Shown piece by piece: positions 53,275 to 61,224 of a stretch of 64,000 nt of DNA (positions are counted from its first letter, which is position 1; the number at the start of each line of letters is the position of its first letter). The notes under the pieces were generated by a model, which did not search any database, was not told the DNA's origin, and saw only the letters and a list, made by a program, of their open reading frames with translations. Source of the DNA: Lewinellaceae bacterium (GTDB lineage: Bacteria; Bacteroidota; Bacteroidia; Chitinophagales; Saprospiraceae); NCBI GenBank assembly GCA_016711435.1, contig JADJSY010000034.1, forward strand, positions 6,411 through 70,410, read 5' to 3'. Made by a program: the position numbers and the translations under genes.

Positions 53275-55596
53275 ATGGAGCAGGTAAACACAATCACGAT
53301 CGTGGAGGATACAGTGGATTATACCACGGATGCCTCGGTGCTGGAAGGCGCCGGCGTCGATAATTTTGACGCGATTATCCCCGGTTCGGATGAGGATAAG
53401 ATATTGATTCAGCGCGCCTATCGCAATCTGTTGAAGTCGATCAAGACCGATGTGAGCGGGAAAGACCGGGAGGATATTCGGGCCGCATTCGAGCTGGCTG
53501 CGGAGGCCCACCACGGGCAGCGCCGCAAAGCCGGCGAGCCTTATATCATGCATCCCATTGAAGTTGCCCGTATTTGTGTCGAAGAAATTGGTTTGGGCGC
53601 CACGGCGGTTATCTGCGCTTTGCTACACGACGTTGTGGAAGACACACCCGTGGAAGCGATTGACATCAAAAAACAATTCGGCGACCGCATTGCCCGCATC
53701 GTGGATGGCCTGACCAAACTCGACGGTTTGCATGATAAAGAAAGTCCGCAGGCCGAAAACCTGAGTAAAGTACTGAAAGCGATGCTTTTCGACGTGCGGG
53801 TCGTGCTGATTAAAATGGCCGACCGGCTACACAACCTGCGCACTATCAAGAGTATGCCCCATCACAAGCAACTCAAAATCGCTGCCGAAACCAGTTATAT
53901 CTATACGCCCCTCGCACACCGGCTGGGCTTGAATGCTATTAAAACGGAACTGCAGGATACCTGCCTGAAAATTACGCAACCGGAGGTTTTTCAGGAAATT
54001 GCCTCCAAATTAGCCGACACTAAACGCGCCCGCCAGAAATATATAGATGCCTTCATGGCGCCTCTTTTGAGTTCCCTGGAAGAGATGGACTTCAAAATGC
54101 GCATCACCGGGCGGCCCAAAAGCATTTATTCCATCTGGAATAAGATCAAAAACAAGAATGTCAAATTTGAAGACATTTATGATCTTTTTGCCCTGCGCAT
54201 TATTGTAGAAGTACCGCCCGAACAGGAAAAATTTGCCTGCTGGCAGGTGTACTCCATTGTCACGGATCATTACAAGCCGGTTCCCGAACGACTGAAAGAC
54301 TGGATCACCAACCCCAAAGCCAATGGCTACGAATCGCTGCATACCACTGTGGCCGGGCCGGAGGGGCGTTTTGTGGAGGTGCAGATCCGTTCGGAACGTA
54401 TGGACGAAATTGCCGAACGCGGTTTCGCAGCCCACTGGAAATATAAAGGGGTGAAAAGCATAGCCAATAAAGCCAATACCTTCGACCATTGGCTTGGTCA
54501 GGTGCGTGAGACCCTGGAAAATCACAATTCAGGCAGCGCTGTCGAGTTGCTCGCAGATGTGCAAAGCAACCTGTTCACCGATGAGGTGCATGTTTTTACC
54601 CCTAAAGGAGAAATGCGCATCATGCCGGAAGGCGCTACAATTCTAGACTTTGCATTCAGTATTCACTCGGATGTGGGTTGCGCCTGCCGCACCGCGAAAG
54701 TCAACAACCTGCCTGTTTCGATCCACTACCACCTGAAAAATGGGGACCAGATCGAAATTATCACGGATAAAAACCAGAAACCCAGTGAAGATTGGCTGAA
54801 GCACGTCACGACCTCCAAAGCCCGCAACCGGATACGCGTGGCGCTCAAAGAGGAAAAACGGATGCAGGCTGAATACGGCAAGGAAATACTGACCCGCAAA
54901 CTGAATGCTCTGAAAGTGACCGTCGAGGCCAATGCCGATATGCTGGCCAAATACTTTGGCTATCCCAGTCGCCTGGAATTTCTCAGCGCCATTTATCTGG
55001 AACAGGTGAATTTATCGGGGCTGGGCCGCAAATTCAAGGCCGATGGGGCGCACTTGGTTCAAAAAATAGTGGCCAAACTCGCGCCGGAACACGATGCGCC
55101 GGAGCAGGTGTCCGATACGCCCATTCGGGCGAAAATGACCGGAAAACCGGAGGTCATTATCAACGACGAACCCGGTAACTATTACCAGTACAGTTTTGCC
55201 AACTGCTGCAACCCGGTGCAGGGCGACGATATTTTCGGGTTTGTATTGGTACAGGGCGGAGTGAAAATTCACCGGTCCAGTTGCCCGAATGCTGATAACC
55301 TGCTCGCCAACTACGGCCACCGGATTCTGAAAGCCTGGTGGGGCAACACTGTAAAATCCGATTTCCTCGCGGAAATTGTGGTGACAGGCATCGACGACGG
55401 CCCCGGTGTCATTAACCGGCTTACCAACCGCATCGCCGATCTGGGTATCAATATCCGCCAGTTTTCCATCAGCGGGGAAGGCGGTTATTTTGAAGGCCGC
55501 ATCTCGCTCGTAGTAGCCAATACCGATCAACTGCAACGGGCAATTATCGCCTTGCGCGCATTTGACTGGGTGACGGGGGTGAGCAGGGTGGAATAG
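53275..55596 (+). CDS. Bifunctional (p)ppGpp synthetase/hydrolase (RelA/SpoT)
   Basis: The 773-residue protein has the complete long RSH architecture. The HD hydrolase domain (residues about 60-205) has HHGQRRKAGEPYIMHP and CALLHDVVEDT, with the HD pair intact. The synthetase domain (about 250-380) has RPKSIYSIWNKI, DLFALRIIVE, GYESLHTTVAGPEGRFVEVQ and AERGFAAHWKYKG. The TGS domain (about 435-495) starts EVHVFTPKGEMRIMPEGATI. A C-terminal zinc-finger-like region (FANCCNPVQGDDIFGFV) and ACT domain (about 700-770) follow. It makes and degrades the stringent-response alarmone in the cytoplasm. Both catalytic domains look functional, so it is probably the main RSH enzyme. Confidence 0.95.
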   Translation: MEQVNTITIVEDTVDYTTDASVLEGAGVDNFDAIIPGSDEDKILIQRAYRNLLKSIKTDVSGKDREDIRAAFELAAEAHHGQRRKAGEPYIMHPIEVARICVEEIGLGATAVICALLHDVVEDTPVEAIDIKKQFGDRIARIVDGLTKLDGLHDKESPQAENLSKVLKAMLFDVRVVLIKMADRLHNLRTIKSMPHHKQLKIAAETSYIYTPLAHRLGLNAIKTELQDTCLKITQPEVFQEIASKLADTKRARQKYIDAFMAPLLSSLEEMDFKMRITGRPKSIYSIWNKIKNKNVKFEDIYDLFALRIIVEVPPEQEKFACWQVYSIVTDHYKPVPERLKDWITNPKANGYESLHTTVAGPEGRFVEVQIRSERMDEIAERGFAAHWKYKGVKSIANKANTFDHWLGQVRETLENHNSGSAVELLADVQSNLFTDEVHVFTPKGEMRIMPEGATILDFAFSIHSDVGCACRTAKVNNLPVSIHYHLKNGDQIEIITDKNQKPSEDWLKHVTTSKARNRIRVALKEEKRMQAEYGKEILTRKLNALKVTVEANADMLAKYFGYPSRLEFLSAIYLEQVNLSGLGRKFKADGAHLVQKIVAKLAPEHDAPEQVSDTPIRAKMTGKPEVIINDEPGNYYQYSFANCCNPVQGDDIFGFVLVQGGVKIHRSSCPNADNLLANYGHRILKAWWGNTVKSDFLAEIVVTGIDDGPGVINRLTNRIADLGINIRQFSISGEGGYFEGRISLVVANTDQLQRAIIALRAFDWVTGVSRVE

Positions 55597-55835
55597 AGGT
55601 GAGAAGTGAGAGGGTGAGAAGTGAGAGAGGTGTCCCGCTTGGCGGCTTTGAGAGTTTGGCATCCGCTTTTCAGGCCTATTCGTGAGTGGTGAGTGGCATC
55701 TCGTTAGGGAAAAGAACTCAAGATTCTTCTCACGATTCACCACTCACGATTCCAGGCCTGAAAAACCCAAGCCAAAATCACACAAGTCGCCAAGCGGGAG
55801 GCCTCTCTCACTTCTCACCCTCTCACCTCTCACTT
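55597..55835. repeat. Long inverted repeat of GAAGTGA heptads between convergent genes
   Basis: The left arm (GAGGTGAGAAGTGAGAGGGT, CCCGCTTGGCG, TTTTCAGGCCT, CGTGAGTGGTGAGTG) pairs imperfectly with the right arm (CACCACTCACGATTCC, AGGCCTGAAAAACCCA, CGCCAAGCGGGA, CTCTCACTTCTCACC). It runs from just after the RelA/SpoT stop to the stop of the PorT-like gene. The CAGGCCTGAAAAACCCA block is shared with the 35634-35880 element, linking the two word families. Confidence 0.9.
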
Positions 55836-56462
55836 CTAAAACCCGTACGATGCCGTCAGCGCCCAGGAAGCATTTTTCAGGCTGCCGAAAAATTCCTCGA
55901 AGGTATTTTCATTGCGTATATCCTGCAGGCTGCGGGATACCCGCAGGTGCAGACCTATATTGCCCAGATCAATACCGCCGCCGAGGTGCCAGCCATAGTC
56001 AAAACTTTGCAGGTCGTCTTTATCTATGTCAAAAGTAATTGGATTGCCCTGGCTGTCCTTGAATGTTCCTTCTGCCGTAGCCAGCAGTCCGGCGTGAACG
56101 CCTGCGTGGAGGTTGATAATGGCGAGATTAAACTCTAATGAAAGCGGGATTTCAAGGTAGCTGAGTTTCAGGTCGGACGTATTGCCGCCGATCAGATCGA
56201 ATTGAGCGCCTTTTGTAGTAAAAAGTAATTCCGGCCGAAGGGACAGGCGTGCGCCACCCAAGGGGATTTTGGCAAAAGCGCCACCGGTAATCCCGATGCG
56301 CGATTTTCTGTCTTCCGCATTGGCGTCGTCATACAGATTGGAGCCGGATACGCCTAATTTTAAACCGAATCGAATGCCACCCTCGGTCAATTGAGCCTGT
56401 AGATGGGGGTAAATACCCAGTAAAAGGATGGCTGTAAACAGGAATTGCTTTAGTGTTTTCAT
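55836..56462 (-). CDS. PorT-family outer-membrane beta-barrel protein
   Basis: The 208-residue protein has a signal peptide (MKTLKQFLFTAILLLGIYPHLQAQ). Alternating strands typical of the PorT/outer membrane beta-barrel family follow: FGLKLGVSGSNLY, GGAFAKIPLGG, LSLRPELLFTTKGA, LSYLEIPLSLEFN, and a final strand SWALTASYGF ending in Phe. It should form an eight-strand barrel in the outer membrane. PorT itself is a T9SS component, but most members have no known role. Confidence 0.85.
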   Translation of the reverse strand: MKTLKQFLFTAILLLGIYPHLQAQLTEGGIRFGLKLGVSGSNLYDDANAEDRKSRIGITGGAFAKIPLGGARLSLRPELLFTTKGAQFDLIGGNTSDLKLSYLEIPLSLEFNLAIINLHAGVHAGLLATAEGTFKDSQGNPITFDIDKDDLQSFDYGWHLGGGIDLGNIGLHLRVSRSLQDIRNENTFEEFFGSLKNASWALTASYGF

Positions 56463-56547
56463 AAAATAAGTCTGGTTTTGAAAAGAAAAGGCTGCTTAGG
56501 GGTATTCTACTTACTATACAAATGTATCGGATTTATGTTGAAAGTTG

Positions 56548-56570
56548 TGATTATCAAAACTGATAACCAA
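56548..56570. repeat. 24-base near-palindrome, copy 3 (variant)
   Basis: TGATTATCAAAACTGATAACCAA: the half-sites match the family, but the centre and flanks differ from the other copies. It lies in the gap between the PorT-like gene and the pseudouridine synthase gene. Confidence 0.5.
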
Positions 56571-56621
56571 ATACCTAAGTAGGTGTGCAAAATTAGTTTT
56601 GCTTAAATTCTTTACAAATGC

Positions 56622-56645
56622 TTGATTATCAACACGGATAACCGA
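56622..56645. repeat. 24-base near-palindrome, copy 4
   Basis: TTGATTATCA, ACAC, GGATAACCGA, preceded by AAATTCTTTACAAATGC and followed by ATAACTA and ATAACCG heptads, as at 26331-26395. It lies 82 bases beyond the pseudouridine synthase stop on the minus strand. Confidence 0.7.
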
Positions 56646-56726
56646 TAACTAATAACCGATAACTATTAATTAAAAAGAGGCCGGACAGGAATCCTGCCGA
56701 CCTCTTATCACTTGTTCATACTGTAT

Positions 56727-58421
56727 TTATACTTGTTCGTCTGTTTCAGACGCTTCTTCCTCAGGGGTAATTTCCGCCGTTTCCTGTTTCTCTTTGTGTC
56801 CGCCTCCTGAAGGATGCCCGGTGAAATGTTTGAGCATGATAATTTCTCTTTGCGTCAGTTCCCGGAAGGCGCCGCGGGGCAATTCTTTCTTGGTCAGACC
56901 GGCAAAATAAAAGCGGTCTAATTTGAAAATCTCGTAACCCAGGTGTTCGAATAAACGGCGGACAATCCGGTTGCGTCCGGAAGAAATTTCCAGTTCCACA
57001 ATATCGCGTTCGGGATGGTCTTCCGAAAAACGAATCCAGTTGACTTCCATCAGGCCGTCTTCCAATTCGACGCCGCGTTCCAGGTGTTCAAAATCGGCTT
57101 GAGTAAGTGGCCGGCGAAGACCGACACGGTATTGTTTCTGTACTGCGTGGCTGGGGTGCGATAATTTTTGCGCCAGGTCGCCATCATTGGTGATGAGGAT
57201 CAGGCCTGTCGTATCGCGGTCGAGCCGCCCTACCGGGTAGAGGCGTTCGGGGAAATGCGGATCTACGATGTCGAGCACTGTATTGCGCCCGCGATCGTCT
57301 TCAGTTGTCGTGATAACGTTTTTGGGTTTGTTCAGCAATACATACACGAGGCGCTCCTGAACAGTGGCCGATTTGCCATCACACAGCACCACATCGCCTG
57401 CCTGAATGCGGTAGTAGGGTTCTTTTTTTACTTCACCATTGACGGTGACTAAACCCTGTTCTACAAATTCGACGGCTTTGCGACGGGAAGAAAGTCCGCA
57501 ATGCGCCAGGTATTTATTCAGCGGCATCCCTTCTCCCGATGGAAGACTGGGTTTTGGCTGAGGCTCTATGTAAAATTCTTCTTTCTTGCGGAATGGTTTT
57601 TTGCCGAATGGTTTTTTGTTAAAACCACCGCCGCCGCCTCTGTTGTTGTTGAAGGGACGACGATCTCCGCCGCCTTCGCGGTTTTGGTAAGGGCGGTCGG
57701 TTCCCTGACTGCGATCCTGCCATGGTCTGCGTTCGCCGCCGCCTTCGCGGTTTTGGTAAGGTCGGTCAGTTCCCTGACTGCGATCCTGCCATGGTTTGCG
57801 TTCGCCGCCGCCTTCGCGGTTCTGGTAAGGGCGGTCAGTTCCCTGGCTGCGATCCTGCCAGGGTTTGCGTTCGCCACCGCCTTCGCGGTTCTGGTAAGGG
57901 CGGTCAGTCCCCTGGCTGCGATCCTGCCAGGGTTTGCGTTCGCCACCGCCTTCACGGTTTTGGTAAGGTCGGTCAGTTCCCTGACTGCGGTCCTGCCATG
58001 GTTTGCGTTCGCCGCCTTCGCGGTTCTGGTAAGGACGGTCGGTTCCCTGGCTGCGGTCCTGCCATGGTTTGCGTTCGCCGCCTTCGCGGTTCTGGTAAGG
58101 GCGGTCGGTTCCCTGGCTGCGGTCCTGCCATGGTTTGCGTTCGCCGCCTTCGCGGTTCTGGTAAGGGCGATCGCTGCCTTGACTGCGATCCTGCCAGGGT
58201 TTGCGTTCAAACCCGCCTTCGTTGCGGTCGCTTCCCTGGTTCCGGTCTTGCCATGGCTTACGCTCCTGGCCGCCTTCGCGATCTTCCCAAGGTTTTTTTC
58301 TTTCGGTGTTTTCGTCCTGGTTTTCTGATTCATCATTTGGACGATAAAGTTTCGGACGCTCTTGCAGCGAGAAACCTGTGTCCGGCTTGTGGATGCGCGG
58401 ACGGCGTTTTTTTTCTTCCAT
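56727..58421 (-). CDS. Pseudouridine synthase (RluB/RsuA type) with long N-terminal repeat extension
   Basis: The ATG at 58421 (MEEKKRRPRIHKPDTGFSLQ) gives 564 residues. Residues about 30-280 are a disordered Arg/Gly/Gln/Asp-rich extension with about eight 22-24-residue repeats of the form ERKPWQDRSQGTDRPYQNRE. An S4 RNA-binding domain follows (MPLNKYLAHCGLSSRRKAVE), then the RsuA/RluB/RluF-type catalytic domain with VGRLDRDTTGLILITNDGDL (catalytic Asp) and SSGRNRIVRRLFEHLGYEIF. The enzyme isomerises a uridine in ribosomal RNA, probably 23S (RluB type). The repeat region is RGG-like and may add nonspecific RNA binding. A short acidic tail (EITPEEEASETDEQV) ends the protein. Confidence 0.9.
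   Translation of the reverse strand: MEEKKRRPRIHKPDTGFSLQERPKLYRPNDESENQDENTERKKPWEDREGGQERKPWQDRNQGSDRNEGGFERKPWQDRSQGSDRPYQNREGGERKPWQDRSQGTDRPYQNREGGERKPWQDRSQGTDRPYQNREGGERKPWQDRSQGTDRPYQNREGGGERKPWQDRSQGTDRPYQNREGGGERKPWQDRSQGTDRPYQNREGGGERKPWQDRSQGTDRPYQNREGGGERRPWQDRSQGTDRPYQNREGGGDRRPFNNNRGGGGGFNKKPFGKKPFRKKEEFYIEPQPKPSLPSGEGMPLNKYLAHCGLSSRRKAVEFVEQGLVTVNGEVKKEPYYRIQAGDVVLCDGKSATVQERLVYVLLNKPKNVITTTEDDRGRNTVLDIVDPHFPERLYPVGRLDRDTTGLILITNDGDLAQKLSHPSHAVQKQYRVGLRRPLTQADFEHLERGVELEDGLMEVNWIRFSEDHPERDIVELEISSGRNRIVRRLFEHLGYEIFKLDRFYFAGLTKKELPRGAFRELTQREIIMLKHFTGHPSGGGHKEKQETAEITPEEEASETDEQV
57655..58235 (-). repeat. Coding tandem repeats of 66-72 bases in the pseudouridine synthase gene
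   Basis: About eight units, 66, 69 or 72 bases long, encode the ERKPWQDRSQG block followed by TDRPYQNREGG(G). The internal units differ mostly by single bases and by one extra Gly codon, so copy number could change by slippage. Long open frames on other strands in this region are by-products of the repeats. Confidence 0.9.
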
Positions 58422-58622
58422 CGGAATGGCTGTAAATAGTGAGAGACTTATTGGTTTTGGTTGCAAAGTTCCGGCTTTTCAGCGGGAAACCCTGAATACT
58501 TTGAATATTAATTTATGGCTGATATTGCATCTGCCCGTTTTTTTAAATGAACGTATGTAAAAACTGTCATTTGCAGAAAATGTTTTCCAAAAAACATGAT
58601 TAACTATGTATAATTCTGGCAA

Positions 58623-59969
58623 TTATTTCCGCGTCCTGATCTTTTGCGACACATAAAGTCCTATTTCGCGCCCCGTTTTGAGGCCTGCCTGATTGCCGTG
58701 CCGGTAGTGTATACCACCATAAAGGCGACTGATTCCAACCTGTTCGGAGGCCTCCCGAAATGAATTAAAGTGGCGGGGCGGAATACCGAATTCCATTTCC
58801 GTGCTGTCAGAAAAAGCAAAAGTTTCGCCGTATAAACTGCTTAATACCGCAGCAGCAGCGGAAGAGATTGTGCTGTGTCCGCTGGTATGCTCTGGGAACG
58901 GCGGCGTTTGGATCAAAGGCCTCCATTCGGGATCGATATATTTATTGATATACGATTCCGGGCGAATCAGGTTGTACACGTATTTGGTATGCCAGCAGGA
59001 AATAAAGGCGTCGGTCAGCGCGCAGGCTACTTTGACATAAACCTCTGTGGATTGCATGATGCCCGCATTGGCTTTCCGGTTGGCATGGGAAGCGATATTC
59101 ATCCAGTGCCCGCCGGGACTTATTTTCTTTTTGCCAAACATAAAGTGACCACTCACCTCCAAAGCGAACGGATTGTCGTCCCAGTACCAGGCAGTAGAGT
59201 CCTGCCAGGGCGTCAGGTTTTTAACAATATCGTGTACTTCGAGGGCTTGTTTGTAAAATTCGCTGCCATTTTTATCGCTGAATGGCACCGGCGGCTCAGC
59301 CAGAAACTGCGCGGCAGAATCCATTACCCAGGGGCGGATTTTAGGCCAGTGCGGCTCCAAAGCGTCGGCGTACATGGGCGGCGTGGGCGTCCAGCGGGCC
59401 GGCGACTCGGACTGGATCGTAAACTTGGGCATACTGCGCGTTTGGGCGTAGTTGTCCTTCTTAGACCAGGCGAGGATGTGTTTTGCCACCGCATCGCCAT
59501 AAGCCATCGAGCGCTCGTACACGTCCGGCGGCATATTCATCTGGTTAAAATCCTCAAAAATGGATTCTTTCAATTCCTGGATGTCGCCTTCCGAAAAAAC
59601 CAACTGTTTGCCAACCGTGAGCATGGCATTGACACTCGCCAACGGGAAGCAGTATTCTTTTCCCGCTTCCGGTTGCGGTCCAGGCGTCAGTTCATTGAGT
59701 TGGCCTGCCAGGCTCCGGTATTCGGGATAACCCGGTAAAAGCGCTTCGTAGGCTGCTATGGATGAATAAGCATAGATGCGCGCGGAAACAGGCGGCGGAA
59801 AAATGTCGTGCCGGATAATGTCGGTAATACGGCGCACCCCTTTGTGGATAAATTCCGGGTTCTGGGCTTTGGCCTGGTAATCTTTGCTGTATTGTTTGCA
59901 ACCTGAAAAGGTGCTCAAAAGCAAAATTGCCGATACAAAAATGCTAAAAGGAAGGAAACGTTTCATCAT
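58623..59969 (-). CDS. PAP2/vanadium-haloperoxidase-like lipoprotein
   Basis: The 448-residue protein has a lipoprotein signal (MMKRFLPFSIFVSAILLLST, lipobox SGC). The C-terminal half carries the three PAP2 superfamily phosphate/vanadate blocks: KYVYNLIRP (Kx6RP), PEHTSGHSTISSAAA (PSGH-like) and SRLYGGIHYRHGNQAG (SRx5H). This arrangement fits the vanadium-dependent haloperoxidase-related group widespread in Bacteroidota rather than small lipid phosphatases. Whether it is a phosphatase or peroxidase cannot be told from sequence. It is probably periplasmic and anchored to the membrane. Confidence 0.85.
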   Translation of the reverse strand: MMKRFLPFSIFVSAILLLSTFSGCKQYSKDYQAKAQNPEFIHKGVRRITDIIRHDIFPPPVSARIYAYSSIAAYEALLPGYPEYRSLAGQLNELTPGPQPEAGKEYCFPLASVNAMLTVGKQLVFSEGDIQELKESIFEDFNQMNMPPDVYERSMAYGDAVAKHILAWSKKDNYAQTRSMPKFTIQSESPARWTPTPPMYADALEPHWPKIRPWVMDSAAQFLAEPPVPFSDKNGSEFYKQALEVHDIVKNLTPWQDSTAWYWDDNPFALEVSGHFMFGKKKISPGGHWMNIASHANRKANAGIMQSTEVYVKVACALTDAFISCWHTKYVYNLIRPESYINKYIDPEWRPLIQTPPFPEHTSGHSTISSAAAAVLSSLYGETFAFSDSTEMEFGIPPRHFNSFREASEQVGISRLYGGIHYRHGNQAGLKTGREIGLYVSQKIRTRK

Positions 59970-60101
59970 TATATTACTGCCTTGCGGCCATTGGTCGGGG
60001 CAAAAGTAGCAGGTTTTTTGGTGCGTGCAGCCTGGCGTTTATGAAGCAATGGTGATTTTTGTCAGATTTTAAGGTGATCTTATGGGTTGCGGTTCTTTGA
60101 A

Positions 60102-60236
60102 CACGGATTGAAGGGTAAAAGGAATGAGGAATGAGGAATGATTATAGCTGCTCAATGAACCAGATTCTCTTTACAGAGCGGCTATAATCATTCCTCAATC
60201 CTCATTCCTCATTCCTTTTACCATTCAACCCGTGTG
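60102..60236. repeat. Inverted repeat of GGAATGA heptads
   Basis: GGAATGA is repeated three times on the left (60121-60141) and its complement TCATTCC/CTCATTCC on the right (60188-60217). The arms extend to GATTATAGC/GCTATAATC inside and ACACGG/CCGTGT outside. It lies between the PAP2 gene start and the DUF1963 gene stop, both on the minus strand. Confidence 0.9.
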
Positions 60237-60247
60237 CAATAAAACAA

Positions 60248-61039
60248 TCACAAACAATCCCAATCATACAGCACCTTCGAAAAATCCCTTGCCACCAGAT
60301 CCTTTTCCCGGATAAAAAAGTGCCCTACGCCCATATCGCCCCACATCAGGTCCATCCCTTCGTCGGAATCGAGTTGGAACAGGAGCAGCATGGGGTCGTC
60401 GGCGCGGCGCGGATCGTCCTGGGTGAAATAGGCGTAACCGCCGATTTTGTGTCCCTGCGGGCGCACGGCTTTCCCAAATTCGTCCATCACCTGCCATTCC
60501 TGTTCGCCGAATTGCTGGAAAAAATCGCCGCCGAAATGCTGGTGGAAGCGGTAGTCGGTCATGCCGGCCACTTCTTCCGCCAGTTCAAAACGAAGCGGGT
60601 AGGATTCTTCCGGGTGGTGGGGCAAGAGTTCGTCGTAGTCGCGCAGGGCCGGAGGCGATGTTTGCAGTTCGGCCTTGTTTTGTACCACTTCCGGGTGAAA
60701 CAGCACCCGGAACGTGTCGGGGTTTTCGCCGTCGTCGAAGTCCATGCCGTACAGGTCGTCGTCGTTGATAAAAAATTGCAGGATACCTTTTTCAGGAAAA
60801 GGGGCCAGCGCAGGCGCTTCTGCAAAGTTGATTTGTGCCAGAAAAAACAGCTCCTTACCATCGGGCGTGCAGGGCCAGGCCGCTCCTTTGGGGAGGTATG
60901 GCCGGCCGCCGACTTTGCTTTCCCACGGCGCCGGCGTACCCGCAGTGCCCGCTTTTACACGTATAAAAGACTGTGTGGTTTCGAGCAGTTTTTCCCGAAA
61001 CGGCTCCATGCGGGCGGGGAGAAGAAGTGTTTTTGACAT
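60248..61039 (-). CDS. DUF1963 (YwqG-family) protein
   Basis: The 263 residues match DUF1963: SKVGGRPYLPKGAAWPCTPD near residue 43, LFFLAQINFAE, KGILQFFINDDDLYGMDFDD, and the late FQLDSDEGMDLMWGDMGVGH, FFIREKDLVARDFSKVLYDW. The family is widespread and soluble with no defined function. There is no signal peptide. The ATG at 61039 is preceded by repeat words. Confidence 0.9.
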   Translation of the reverse strand: MSKTLLLPARMEPFREKLLETTQSFIRVKAGTAGTPAPWESKVGGRPYLPKGAAWPCTPDGKELFFLAQINFAEAPALAPFPEKGILQFFINDDDLYGMDFDDGENPDTFRVLFHPEVVQNKAELQTSPPALRDYDELLPHHPEESYPLRFELAEEVAGMTDYRFHQHFGGDFFQQFGEQEWQVMDEFGKAVRPQGHKIGGYAYFTQDDPRRADDPMLLLFQLDSDEGMDLMWGDMGVGHFFIREKDLVARDFSKVLYDWDCL

Positions 61040-61044
61040 GGGCT

Positions 61045-61222
61045 CTATTGAGTATGGTTTATGGTTGATGAGTTTATAGGTTTATGGTTGATGAGGGTTG
61101 ATAAGTTTATAGTTTATGGGTTTATAACAGCCACACAAAAAAGGAGCCTAGCCCGATTGAGTTGCCATAAACTTATCAACCCTCAACCTATAAACTCATA
61201 AACCATAAACTTCATAAACCCT
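61045..61222. repeat. Long imperfect inverted repeat of TTTATGG/TTGATGA words
   Basis: The left half repeats GGTTTATGGTTGATGAG and GTTGATAAGTTTATAG. The right half holds CATAAACTTATCAACCCTCA, CTATAAACTCATAAACC and CATAAACTTC. It fills the gap between the DUF1963 start and the ugd stop. Single-arm versions of these words are at 181-213. Confidence 0.85.
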
Positions 61223-61224
61223 TT

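Noticed and set aside
57655..58235. CRISPR-like regular repeat array
   Set aside because: The units lie in frame inside a protein gene, are contiguous without unique spacers, and there are no cas genes.
57501..58328. Plus-strand open frame of 275 codons opposite the pseudouridine synthase
   Set aside because: It is the antisense of the coding repeats; the translation is a repetitive Phe/Ala/Val pattern with no family features, and the minus-strand reading has S4 and catalytic motifs.
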